A DNA stretch of 13,572 bases. Origin: an uncultured Chlorobiota bacterium (lineage in GTDB: Bacteria; Bacteroidota; Bacteroidia; Bacteroidales; JAADGE01). The number at the start of each line of letters is the position of its first letter. Within the stretch, counting starts at the first letter, position 1. The stretch spans positions 1-13,572 of the forward strand of contig CAMZKQ010000106.1 in the NCBI GenBank assembly GCA_947311265.1. Direction: 5' to 3'. This document shows, piece by piece, positions 7,728-13,572 of this stretch. Both the position numbers and the translations under genes were made by a program. The notes below the pieces were generated by a model, which had not been told where the DNA came from, ran no database searches, and saw nothing but the letters and a program-made list of their open reading frames with translations.

Positions 7728-8954
7728 TTAGTAATCAGCAGTACGGCTCAAAAAATCTCTTAAATTGAGGTGTAAAATGCCTTGATAATTTTTTATGGTA
7801 TATTCATCAAGCGACACAACAATTTTAGGGAAATTATCTTTAACAAGCAAAAGATTTCCAAATTCTCTTGCTATTACTTTTTCGTCGGGAATTAAATAGG
7901 CTACTTGCACGTATAATTTTGCCCCATCTCGCTCGCCAATAAAATCAATTTCTTTATCGCCCGTTTGCCCTACCATTATTTCATAACCTGCGGCTTTCAG
8001 GTGTATATATACCACATTTTCAAGCACTTGATTGATGTTAAATTTTGTATAGCCGACAAGAGAATTTTTTAGTCCCCAATCTTCAAAATAATACTTTTCG
8101 TGAATTTCAAAAACTTTTTTTCCCGTAATATCTGTTCTTTTTACTTTATAAATTAAAAATGCCGATTGTAAATGCTCTAAGTAATTTAAAATTATTTGTG
8201 CCGAAACTTTTAGGTTTTGTGATTTTAAATAATCACTTATTTTTTTTGCCGAAATAATATTTCCTACATTATTTGCTAAAAACCGAACAAGGTTTTCGAG
8301 AATATTTGTGTTACGAATTTTGTGGCGTGCAATTACGTCTTTGTAAATTATTGTTGTAAAAATGTTTCGTAAGTATTCAAAAACAATGTCTTCTTTCAGC
8401 GGTAAATTTTTAAGGTAGGGCAATCCGCCAAAATTCAAATACTTGTTAAGACTGTGTTTTGTATTTTTAAGTTTATGAAATTTTAAAAATTCGAGATAAG
8501 TAAGGCTGTAAACTTTTATTTCTATGTATCTGCCGCTCAAATAAGTAGCCAGTTCGCCCGAGAGCATATTTGCATTACTTCCTGTGCAGTAAATATCTAT
8601 ATTTTCTTCGGTTAAAAAGTGTCTTAATGCTTTTTCAAATTGATTAATGTCTTGAATTTCATCAACAAAAAGATAGTTCGGTTTTTCTTGCGAATATTTA
8701 TCGTTAACGTAGTGTATTAAATCTTTGTAGTTTTCGATATTGTCGAATTCAAAATTTTCTTTGTTGATATAAATTATATTTGCATCGGGTGTTTGGTTTT
8801 TTATTTCATCAATAAGCTGAAACATCAGAAAACTTTTGCCTACTCGACGTTGTCCGGTAACTGCTTTTATCAGCTTTTTGTTAATGAATGGTTTTAGCCG
8901 CTCAAAATATCCGGTGCGTTCGGTGAAAGGTTTTATATGTCTGTTTTTGTTCAT
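7728..8954 (-). CDS. AAA_14 / DUF4143 family ATPase
   Basis: The 408-residue protein has the two-part architecture of the AAA_14 plus DUF4143 family. The N-terminal ATPase shows Walker A GQRRVGKS (34-41), Walker B YLFVDEIQD (94-102) and a sensor-like CTGSNANML (123-131) followed by LSGRYIEIKVYSLTYLEF, a very typical family stretch. The C-terminal part has EDWGLKNSLVG (291-301) and a nuclease-fold-like region NVVYIHLKAAGYE (313-325), EIDFIG (335-340), YVQVAY (348-353). The last lacks the lysine of a true (D/E)xK site, as is usual for this family. Full length is intact. Biological role of the family is largely unknown; copies are common, multi-copy and often accessory in Bacteroidota and archaea. 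It stands alone between a convergent phosphatase gene and the sugar operon, and the preceding 143 bases hold several AAGTTT dyads. Confidence 0.9.
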   Translation of the reverse strand: MNKNRHIKPFTERTGYFERLKPFINKKLIKAVTGQRRVGKSFLMFQLIDEIKNQTPDANIIYINKENFEFDNIENYKDLIHYVNDKYSQEKPNYLFVDEIQDINQFEKALRHFLTEENIDIYCTGSNANMLSGELATYLSGRYIEIKVYSLTYLEFLKFHKLKNTKHSLNKYLNFGGLPYLKNLPLKEDIVFEYLRNIFTTIIYKDVIARHKIRNTNILENLVRFLANNVGNIISAKKISDYLKSQNLKVSAQIILNYLEHLQSAFLIYKVKRTDITGKKVFEIHEKYYFEDWGLKNSLVGYTKFNINQVLENVVYIHLKAAGYEIMVGQTGDKEIDFIGERDGAKLYVQVAYLIPDEKVIAREFGNLLLVKDNFPKIVVSLDEYTIKNYQGILHLNLRDFLSRTADY

Positions 8955-8962
8955 ATATAATT

Positions 8963-8981
8963 TAAACTTTTTGCAAGTTTA
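8963..8981. repeat. Inverted repeat TAAACTT-5-AAGTTTA before the ATPase gene
   Basis: TAAACTT (8963-8969) and AAGTTTA (8975-8981) are a perfect 7-base dyad with a 5-base spacer, 9 bases before the ATPase start codon. It overlaps the proposed -7 element. It could be an operator or a leader hairpin. Confidence 0.4.
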
Positions 8982-9004
8982 CAAAAAATTTAAAACATAA
9001 ACAA
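8974..9004 (-). promoter_or_regulatory. Candidate promoter of the AAA_14 ATPase gene
   Basis: On the minus strand TTG (9004-9002) is 20 bases from TAAACTTG (8981-8974; 7 of 8 to TAnnTTTG). The -7 element is one arm of the inverted repeat at 8963-8981, so a protein bound to that repeat would block or modulate it. Confidence 0.35.
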
Positions 9005-9024
9005 GGTGAATGCAATACTTCTGC

Positions 9025-9073
9025 AAAAGTTTCAATCATACATGAAACTTTTTTGTTTTTATATGGAAGTTTC
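9025..9073. repeat. Inverted repeat AAAAGTTTCA-8-TGAAACTTTT plus third half-site
   Basis: AAAAGTTTCA (9025-9034) and TGAAACTTTT (9043-9052) are a perfect 10-base inverted repeat with an 8-base spacer. A third copy, AAGTTTC, sits at 9067-9073. On the minus strand the middle element can pair with either neighbour, so two hairpins exclude each other. On the plus strand the 10-bp stem is followed by T-rich sequence, like a terminator, but no plus-strand gene ends there. It may instead end the glycosyltransferase operon (stop at 9098) or regulate the ATPase gene. Confidence 0.45.
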
Positions 9074-9097
9074 GTTTATGAAAATAAGCGTCAGTTG

Positions 9098-10042
9098 TTA
9101 TTTTTTTAATGTTGAGTTTCTGAAAAAATACTTGATATGTTGCCAAAGATAAATAAAAGGAATAAACGGACGTTTTTTCCAGTGTATTATTTTCCATTTT
9201 ATATTAAAAAAAGAAAATTTATTTAAGATTATAAGTTTTGGATTGTAAAAACAGGCATTCATTGTATGTGCATTCAATAATCCCAAATATTGTCTGGTTA
9301 TTCTTTTTGGATAATTATTTTTAATTATTTTTTGTCTAAATTTTTGTTCTAATTCTAATTGATAAACAAGTCGTTGCTTAAAATTCATTGAAGAAACTGA
9401 ATTTGTATTCCATCTGTTATAAATACAAAACACTCCTTTTGTATACGAGAATTTTGCACCAAGCAAAGCTGCCATTGTGATATATTCTCTATCCTGAGCT
9501 ACCTTTGTTTCAGGATTCCAAGCGGGACAATGGTGTAATTTTTCCGCAATATTTCGCTTAAACAGATAGCTGTTATTGGCTAACCAGTTGTCAGACAATA
9601 ATTCGTAAGTAAAATCATTATATTGCTTGTATATATATTTCTTTCTTTCAATGTATTTTATTTTATTTTCATAAAAATCCATATACCAATCAGAATATAC
9701 AACATCAGTTTCTGGGCTTTGTTCAAACTTCTTTATTTGATTTTCAAATTTTCCGTCTAATAAAAAATCATCAGCGTCAAGCCATTGTATATAGTCGCCT
9801 GATGATTTTGAGAAGCCGAAGTTGCGGGCATTGTTTCCTCCTTTTTCAGGGTTTTTAAATATTTTTATTATATGGGGATTTTGTTTTTGTGATTCTTGCA
9901 ATATTTTCCAGCTGTTGTCTGTCGATTGGTCATCCACTACAATAATTTCGAGTAAATGTTTTTGTATAAGGCAACTATCAATAACTTTTGGCAGCCATTG
10001 AGAGCAGTTGTAGTTGGGAATTATTACGGAGACTCCTTTCAT
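9098..10042 (-). CDS. GT2-type family A glycosyltransferase
   Basis: The 314-residue protein is a GT-A fold transferase that should move a sugar from a nucleotide-sugar donor to a growing surface glycan at the inner face of the membrane. Visible are the start VSVIIPNYNCSQWLPKVIDS (4-23), the nucleotide-binding VVDDQSTDNS (35-44), GGNNARNFG (68-76), the metal-binding DxD in WLDADDF (87-93) and a likely acceptor-side QDRE (183-186). No membrane helix is evident beyond a mildly hydrophobic, basic C-terminus (about 284-308) that may sit on the membrane. Donor and acceptor cannot be told. It is the last gene of the operon, starting 5 bases after the stop of the GT4 gene. Codon use is strongly A/T-biased. 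Confidence 0.9.
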   Translation of the reverse strand: MKGVSVIIPNYNCSQWLPKVIDSCLIQKHLLEIIVVDDQSTDNSWKILQESQKQNPHIIKIFKNPEKGGNNARNFGFSKSSGDYIQWLDADDFLLDGKFENQIKKFEQSPETDVVYSDWYMDFYENKIKYIERKKYIYKQYNDFTYELLSDNWLANNSYLFKRNIAEKLHHCPAWNPETKVAQDREYITMAALLGAKFSYTKGVFCIYNRWNTNSVSSMNFKQRLVYQLELEQKFRQKIIKNNYPKRITRQYLGLLNAHTMNACFYNPKLIILNKFSFFNIKWKIIHWKKRPFIPFIYLWQHIKYFFRNSTLKK

Positions 10043-10047
10043 TTAAT

Positions 10048-11256
10048 TTACAAAAATTTTAAAAATTCAACAAACATATTTGTATTTTTCTCAAAATCAA
10101 CAACATTTTCAAATTTTACAAAAGCATTTTTTCGTAGTAATTGGGTATGTTCCGAGTTTTGGTTTTTAAAACGTGTTATTTCTTTTGCTAATATATTGGG
10201 CGTTAAATCGGCAGGCAACAATTTGCCTGTTGAGCTGTTCACAAGTTCACTTGTGCCTCCTACGTCGGTAGCCAAAGCCGGTATTCCGGCTGCGAAGGCT
10301 TCCATTACGGAAACCGGCAAACCTTCGGTTGTGCTGGCATTTATGAATAAATCAACTCGTTTATTTGCATAATAATTGGGAACATCATTTGCCGATACTT
10401 GTCCCGTAAGATTTATTTTAATATTTCTTGGCAAATTTGCAGTTTGTTTTTTTAACTCTTCAAAATCATTGCCGCCTCCTATATGTGTCCATTCTGTCTT
10501 AAATTTTAACATTATTATGGCTTTTGCAATTAACCACACTCTCTTTAAAGGGATTACCGACGAGCAACTTACAATTCTGAAAACACCGTCATCGCTTTGC
10601 TTAGCAAGTCCGTATGAGTGTGTTCCAAGCCGAGATAATTTAGTTTTGAATTTGATGTTTGGATATTTATTTTTTAAATATTTTTCTCCTTGTTCGGAAA
10701 CAAAAACAGCGTAATCCAGATTTTTAAGCTGTTTTTTACGAAACGAGATATAATTACTGTTTCTTTCTTCGTATAAATCATATCCGTGATAGCGAACGAT
10801 AATTTTTGCTTTTGTTTTCAGAAATCCGAGAACTTCGCTTGTTTCTTTGCCCCAATAAAAATAAAAAATTGTTTTTTCATCTGCATTGCTAAAAATAGAT
10901 TTTAGTTTTTTATTTTTTGAAAGCTTCAAAATTTTATATGCGGTTTCTGTCCATAGTATCAGTTTTGTTTTTGAGAAAAAAACTTTTTTTTGTATTGCCT
11001 CTGACAAGAAATTTAAAATATATTTACTGAAAATAACCCGTAACAATTTCTTTCTTATATCTTTTTTATGAAAAACATTAAATAAAGGGGAACTATATTT
11101 TACGCCTTTAATTTTTTCTGCTTTGTGTTCAAAATTTTTATTTTCAAACGGAATTATTTCTATATTAAAATGTTTGGATAAAATTTTTATTTCATCGGTT
11201 TTCCACTGAACATCACGATTGGGATAGTATGTTGTGAAATAGATTATTTTTTTCAT
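10048..11256 (-). CDS. GT4-type family B glycosyltransferase
   Basis: The 402-residue protein is a GT-B retaining glycosyltransferase of the GT4 (Glycos_transf_1) kind, probably cytoplasmic and building a surface polysaccharide. Residues 150-217 hold the end of the acceptor-side domain (KIIVRYHGYDLYEERN, later SRLGTHSYG). The C-terminal donor domain shows RIVSCSSVIPLKR (227-239), LTGQVSANDVPNYY (283-296) and the diagnostic E-x7-E block TTEGLPVSVMEAFAAGIPAL (309-328, E311 and E319), ending in DVGGTSELV (331-339). N-terminal residues 1-150 are K-rich and divergent, as is normal for the acceptor domain. The ATG shares one base with the stop of the upstream hisF2-like gene (TAATG), implying translational coupling. 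Confidence 0.9.
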   Translation of the reverse strand: MKKIIYFTTYYPNRDVQWKTDEIKILSKHFNIEIIPFENKNFEHKAEKIKGVKYSSPLFNVFHKKDIRKKLLRVIFSKYILNFLSEAIQKKVFFSKTKLILWTETAYKILKLSKNKKLKSIFSNADEKTIFYFYWGKETSEVLGFLKTKAKIIVRYHGYDLYEERNSNYISFRKKQLKNLDYAVFVSEQGEKYLKNKYPNIKFKTKLSRLGTHSYGLAKQSDDGVFRIVSCSSVIPLKRVWLIAKAIIMLKFKTEWTHIGGGNDFEELKKQTANLPRNIKINLTGQVSANDVPNYYANKRVDLFINASTTEGLPVSVMEAFAAGIPALATDVGGTSELVNSSTGKLLPADLTPNILAKEITRFKNQNSEHTQLLRKNAFVKFENVVDFEKNTNMFVEFLKFL

Positions 11257-11768
11257 TATACAATCCCGTTTTGAGGTAAATATTTTTTATAAAAAGGGGA
11301 TTGACTATTCAAAAAGTTAGAACTATTTTTCTGCGTAATGCTGTCCCGTAGCAAAACATCTGTATATTTTAGATTATACCCTTTTCCTGCAAGTAAGAAA
11401 TGTAAGTCATATATTTTTGCAATTTCGGAAATCAGGTTTGGTTGTGTTGTTATTGCAGAATTTACAATCACTTTTTCAACCCCTGCGGCGTAGAGTTTTT
11501 TTACTTGGTCAATACTATTTATCCCTCCGCCATAAGCCAATGGCATAAAGCATTCCGAGGCTATTTCTTCAATCTTATTATAATCTGGTTCTTTGTTAAG
11601 TTTAGAGGCTTCAATATCCAAAAAAACGAGTTCATCTACTTCTTTTTCGTTAAAAATTTTCACGGCATTGATAGGGTCGCCAATATAGTTGGGCTTTTTA
11701 AATTTTATTGTTTTTACTAGCCCTCCATTTTGAAGTAGTAGTACTGGAATAACTCTTATTCTTTTCAT
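11256..11768 (-). CDS. Truncated HisF2/WbuZ-like protein: N-terminal half-barrel with foreign tail
   Basis: Residues 1-120 match the N-terminal half of the AglZ/HisF2 (WbuZ) family, HisF paralogues that supply ammonia-linked chemistry for acetamidino sugars in O-antigens: RVIPVLLLQNGGLVKT (5-20), YIGDPINAVKIFNEKEVDEL (28-47), FLDIEAS (49-55), YGGGI (79-83) and VNSAI (102-106). The catalytic Asp of true HisF (position 11) is Leu, as I recall for this subfamily, so it is not histidine biosynthesis. Full-length members have about 250 residues. Here everything after ISEIAKIY (113-120) is lost, including the second half-barrel. It is replaced by a 50-residue tail (DLHFLLAGKGYNLKYTDVLL, then RDSITQ... 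to PQNGIV) that I do not recognise. Neither hisH nor the amidotransferase wbpG is nearby. It is probably non-functional, although it has a good promoter and an AGGA motif 7 bases before ATG. First gene of the operon. Confidence 0.8.
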   Translation of the reverse strand: MKRIRVIPVLLLQNGGLVKTIKFKKPNYIGDPINAVKIFNEKEVDELVFLDIEASKLNKEPDYNKIEEIASECFMPLAYGGGINSIDQVKKLYAAGVEKVIVNSAITTQPNLISEIAKIYDLHFLLAGKGYNLKYTDVLLRDSITQKNSSNFLNSQSPFYKKYLPQNGIV

Positions 11769-11794
11769 GGCTGTTTCCTTTTTAGCAAGAGTTT

Positions 11795-11825
11795 CAAAAG
11801 TATCAAAAATAAAGTCGGTATCAAA
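11795..11825 (-). promoter_or_regulatory. Strong Bacteroidota promoter of the hisF2-like / glycosyltransferase operon
   Basis: On the minus strand TTTG (11825-11822) and TACTTTTG (11802-11795) match both consensus elements fully, with exactly 19 bases between. The leader would be about 20 nt to the ATG at 11768 and contains AAAAAGGA. The -33 element is the last part of the U-tract of the upstream terminator. Confidence 0.65.
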
Positions 11826-11852
11826 AAAAAGGGAGGCTAATTGCCTCCCTTT
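11823..11852 (-). terminator. Rho-independent terminator of the T9SS cargo gene
   Basis: AAAGGGAGGC (11852-11843), loop AATTA, GCCTCCCTTT (11837-11828), then more T to 11823, read on the minus strand. It has a perfect 10-bp stem with a G/C core and lies 30 bases after the stop codon of the 11882 gene. Confidence 0.92.
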
Positions 11853-11881
11853 AATTTAAAAATAACGATAGCAGTTAATGC

Positions 11882-13572
11882 TTATTTTACAATAACTCGT
11901 TGAGTAAACGATGTTTTTTCGTTACTCATGCGTAGAAAGTAAATACCTGCGTTAGAAATATTAATGGTATTTTCGGTACTATTAATTGTTTTTGTTGCAA
12001 TTACTTTTCCTGCAATATCAATAACTTCTAAGTTATATTCTTGGTCGGAAGTAATAGTAAATACGCCGTTAGATGGATTTGGATAGATTGCAACTCCATT
12101 TTGCTCAATCGTATTTACTGCTGTTTGGTCTTGTACAAGAATATTGTCAATAACGGCAGCAGAAAAGAAATTTGGTGTTGTAAATGTAGAACTTGTAACA
12201 AATGCAAAGTAGTATCCGCCAGGTGTAATTGAAGAAATATCCACCACAATATCTTGAACGGCATCAGCATCTAGTAAAACAGGGTTGCCAATTGCAGTCC
12301 ATGGACCGGAAAGGTCAGTGCCATATTTCATTTGGATAATAGATGCACCATTTTGGGCACTTCCATTGAAGCCTCTGGCTTGGTATTTAAAGTTACGAAC
12401 GCCTGCACTAACAGCTACTGCTGGGGTTACTAAGTACTCTTCTGGCATACCATCTACTTGAAAAATACCAGCAGATGAGCCATCTAATGTCCATTGAATA
12501 AACTGATTATCGCTTCTTTGATATGCAGCAGAATTGTTCGATTCTGCCCAATTTGTTGGTAAGAATGTATTGCCTTCAAAATCTTCATCAATAAGTGCTG
12601 GTGAATAAGTTGTGAAACCTTTTGGAAGTACATTATCCGTCATATCTTCATCTAGCGTGATAGTAACTGTAGCGGTAACAGTATAATTAGCAGCTGTAGG
12701 TGTAAAGTCTGGTAGAGTAACTACTGTAGAAGCACCTGTTACTAAGTTTACGGTAGCTGATACTGTTTGGTCATATACATCATTAGTACCATCATTAATT
12801 ACAACTTTTACATCGTAAGCATTTTGTGCGTTGAAGCCTTTATTGCTTACTTTTACTTTTGGAGCAATTGCCATTCCTGTACCTACATAATCTGCCATTT
12901 CAAAATTCATTATAGCATTTACTTTCATATTATCATTTAGTGTTTCTTCTACAACAACGTTGTCTATTACGCAGGCACTTGAATTAACTCCTCCATTATC
13001 AAACATACTTGTTGTTGCAAATGCAAAGATGTAGTTGCCTGCTGCAAGTGCTGTTAAATCGATGCTAATGTCTCTAACATCTGCATTGTTTAGCCCAATA
13101 GGGTTACCAATATCAGTAAATGTACCGCCTTGTTTTGTGGCGTATTTTACTTGAAGTGTAGTAAAACCTTCGGCATCGTTGCCGTTTCCGCCTCTTACTT
13201 GGAAAGTCATAGCTACTGTATTTGCAGCTACTGTAACTGCTGGTGTAAGTAACATTTCTTCGGCATCACCAATTTGTTGAAAAAGTGCTGCAGAGCGTGC
13301 ATCATTAAGTGCATACCAATCGCCTGGGTTAGCTTGCAAATAGGAGTTGGCTGTACCAGTTTGTTGCCAGTAATCAGGTAGGAATGTATTACCTTGGAAG
13401 CCTTCATTTAGAAGCCCTGGTTGGTAAGATGTTGCATTGGCAACAACTTCGTTATTTCCTGCAAACTGGTCTCCTGCAAGAGTTGCAGTTGCTGTAACTG
13501 TGTATGTTCCAGAGCCTGGTGTCCAGTCTGGGAAAACGAGCGTTTCGCTTTGGTTTTGTGCTAGGTTTAATG
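11882..13572 (-). CDS. T9SS cargo protein with two choice-of-anchor-J-like modules, 5' end outside window
   Basis: The frame is open from the right edge to a stop at 11884-11882, giving 562 visible residues; the true start lies beyond 13572. A TTG at 13339 is internal, since coding sense continues upstream (e.g. SETLVFPDWTPGSGTYTVTA). Modules in order: the end of a CARDB-like domain (to about 13420), a choice-of-anchor-J/cleaved-adhesin-like domain (about 13410-12940, from GFQGNTFLPDYW), a second CARDB-like domain (about 12930-12590, ending TPTAANYTVTATVTITLDED), a second anchor-J-like domain (about 12583-12122, from DFEGNTFLPTNW) and a type A T9SS sorting domain (12121-11885). The last has the hallmark VAIYPNPSNGVFTI, then GIYFLRM, ending RVIVK. 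The protein should cross the outer membrane by T9SS and be released or anchored to the surface. Ligand is unknown. It is followed by a strong terminator, so it is the last gene of its transcript. Confidence 0.92.
   Translation of the reverse strand, partial: LNLAQNQSETLVFPDWTPGSGTYTVTATATLAGDQFAGNNEVVANATSYQPGLLNEGFQGNTFLPDYWQQTGTANSYLQANPGDWYALNDARSAALFQQIGDAEEMLLTPAVTVAANTVAMTFQVRGGNGNDAEGFTTLQVKYATKQGGTFTDIGNPIGLNNADVRDISIDLTALAAGNYIFAFATTSMFDNGGVNSSACVIDNVVVEETLNDNMKVNAIMNFEMADYVGTGMAIAPKVKVSNKGFNAQNAYDVKVVINDGTNDVYDQTVSATVNLVTGASTVVTLPDFTPTAANYTVTATVTITLDEDMTDNVLPKGFTTYSPALIDEDFEGNTFLPTNWAESNNSAAYQRSDNQFIQWTLDGSSAGIFQVDGMPEEYLVTPAVAVSAGVRNFKYQARGFNGSAQNGASIIQMKYGTDLSGPWTAIGNPVLLDADAVQDIVVDISSITPGGYYFAFVTSSTFTTPNFFSAAVIDNILVQDQTAVNTIEQNGVAIYPNPSNGVFTITSDQEYNLEVIDIAGKVIATKTINSTENTINISNAGIYFLRMSNEKTSFTQRVIVK

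Noticed and set aside
9956..10714. Two plus-strand open frames opposite the glycosyltransferase genes
   Set aside because: They are antisense to conserved GT2 and GT4 motifs and have no recognisable domains; they are composition shadows.
11442..11720. Plus-strand open frame opposite the hisF2-like gene
   Set aside because: It mirrors the conserved half-barrel coding on the minus strand and is rich in F, Y and I with no domain sense.
13337..13339. TTG as the start of the T9SS cargo protein
   Set aside because: The frame continues upstream to the window edge with clear module sequence (GFQGNTFLPDYW), so this codon is internal.
1..13572. CRISPR array, tRNA or rRNA genes, transposase or integrase, toxin-antitoxin pair
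   Set aside because: Looked for on both strands by eye. No regularly spaced direct repeats, no tRNA-like cloverleaf, no mobile-element proteins and no small paired toxin/antitoxin frames were found.

Overview
The window looks like chromosomal DNA of a Bacteroidota (Bacteroidetes) bacterium. It is A/T-rich. Promoter-like sites fit the TTTG / TAnnTTTG pattern of that phylum instead of the usual -35/-10 pattern. Most genes lack a clear Shine-Dalgarno sequence, and one gene ends in a type IX secretion (T9SS) sorting domain. No rRNA, tRNA, CRISPR array, insertion sequence or replication origin was seen.

Layout. (1) Positions 1-1820, minus strand: the 5' part of a large exported beta-helix / Ig-like surface protein that runs off the left edge. 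(2) 1990-5295, plus: an AddA/RecB-type UvrD helicase with a C-terminal PD-(D/E)XK nuclease. Its end overlaps, tail to tail, (3) 5285-5938, minus: a small two-helix membrane protein with a zinc ribbon, not recognised. (4) 5939-6268: an intergenic stretch with two divergent promoter candidates and the remains of a small frame-disrupted reading frame. (5) 6269-7720, plus: a six-helix membrane protein with a SpoIIE-type PP2C phosphatase domain. (6) 7728-8954, minus: an AAA_14/DUF4143 ATPase preceded by an intergenic region rich in AAGTTT dyads. (7) 11768-9098, minus: a three-gene operon with a truncated HisF2/WbuZ-like gene, a GT4-type glycosyltransferase and a GT2-type glycosyltransferase. This is probably the end of a surface-polysaccharide locus. 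(8) 11882-13572, minus: the 3' part of a T9SS cargo protein with two choice-of-anchor-J-like modules, followed by a strong intrinsic terminator.

How the genes fit together. The flanking genes encode surface or secreted proteins, and the helicase and phosphatase look like core genome. The stretch 7728-11768 (ATPase plus sugar genes) is visibly more A/T-rich and is the most accessory part. The most interesting item is the hisF2-like gene. It keeps only the N-terminal half-barrel, continues in frame into an unrelated 50-residue tail, and still has a well-formed promoter and translational coupling to the next glycosyltransferase. This looks like a deletion fusion inside an acetamidino-sugar/O-antigen locus. 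I did not find convincing evidence of a wholly new multi-gene system here.
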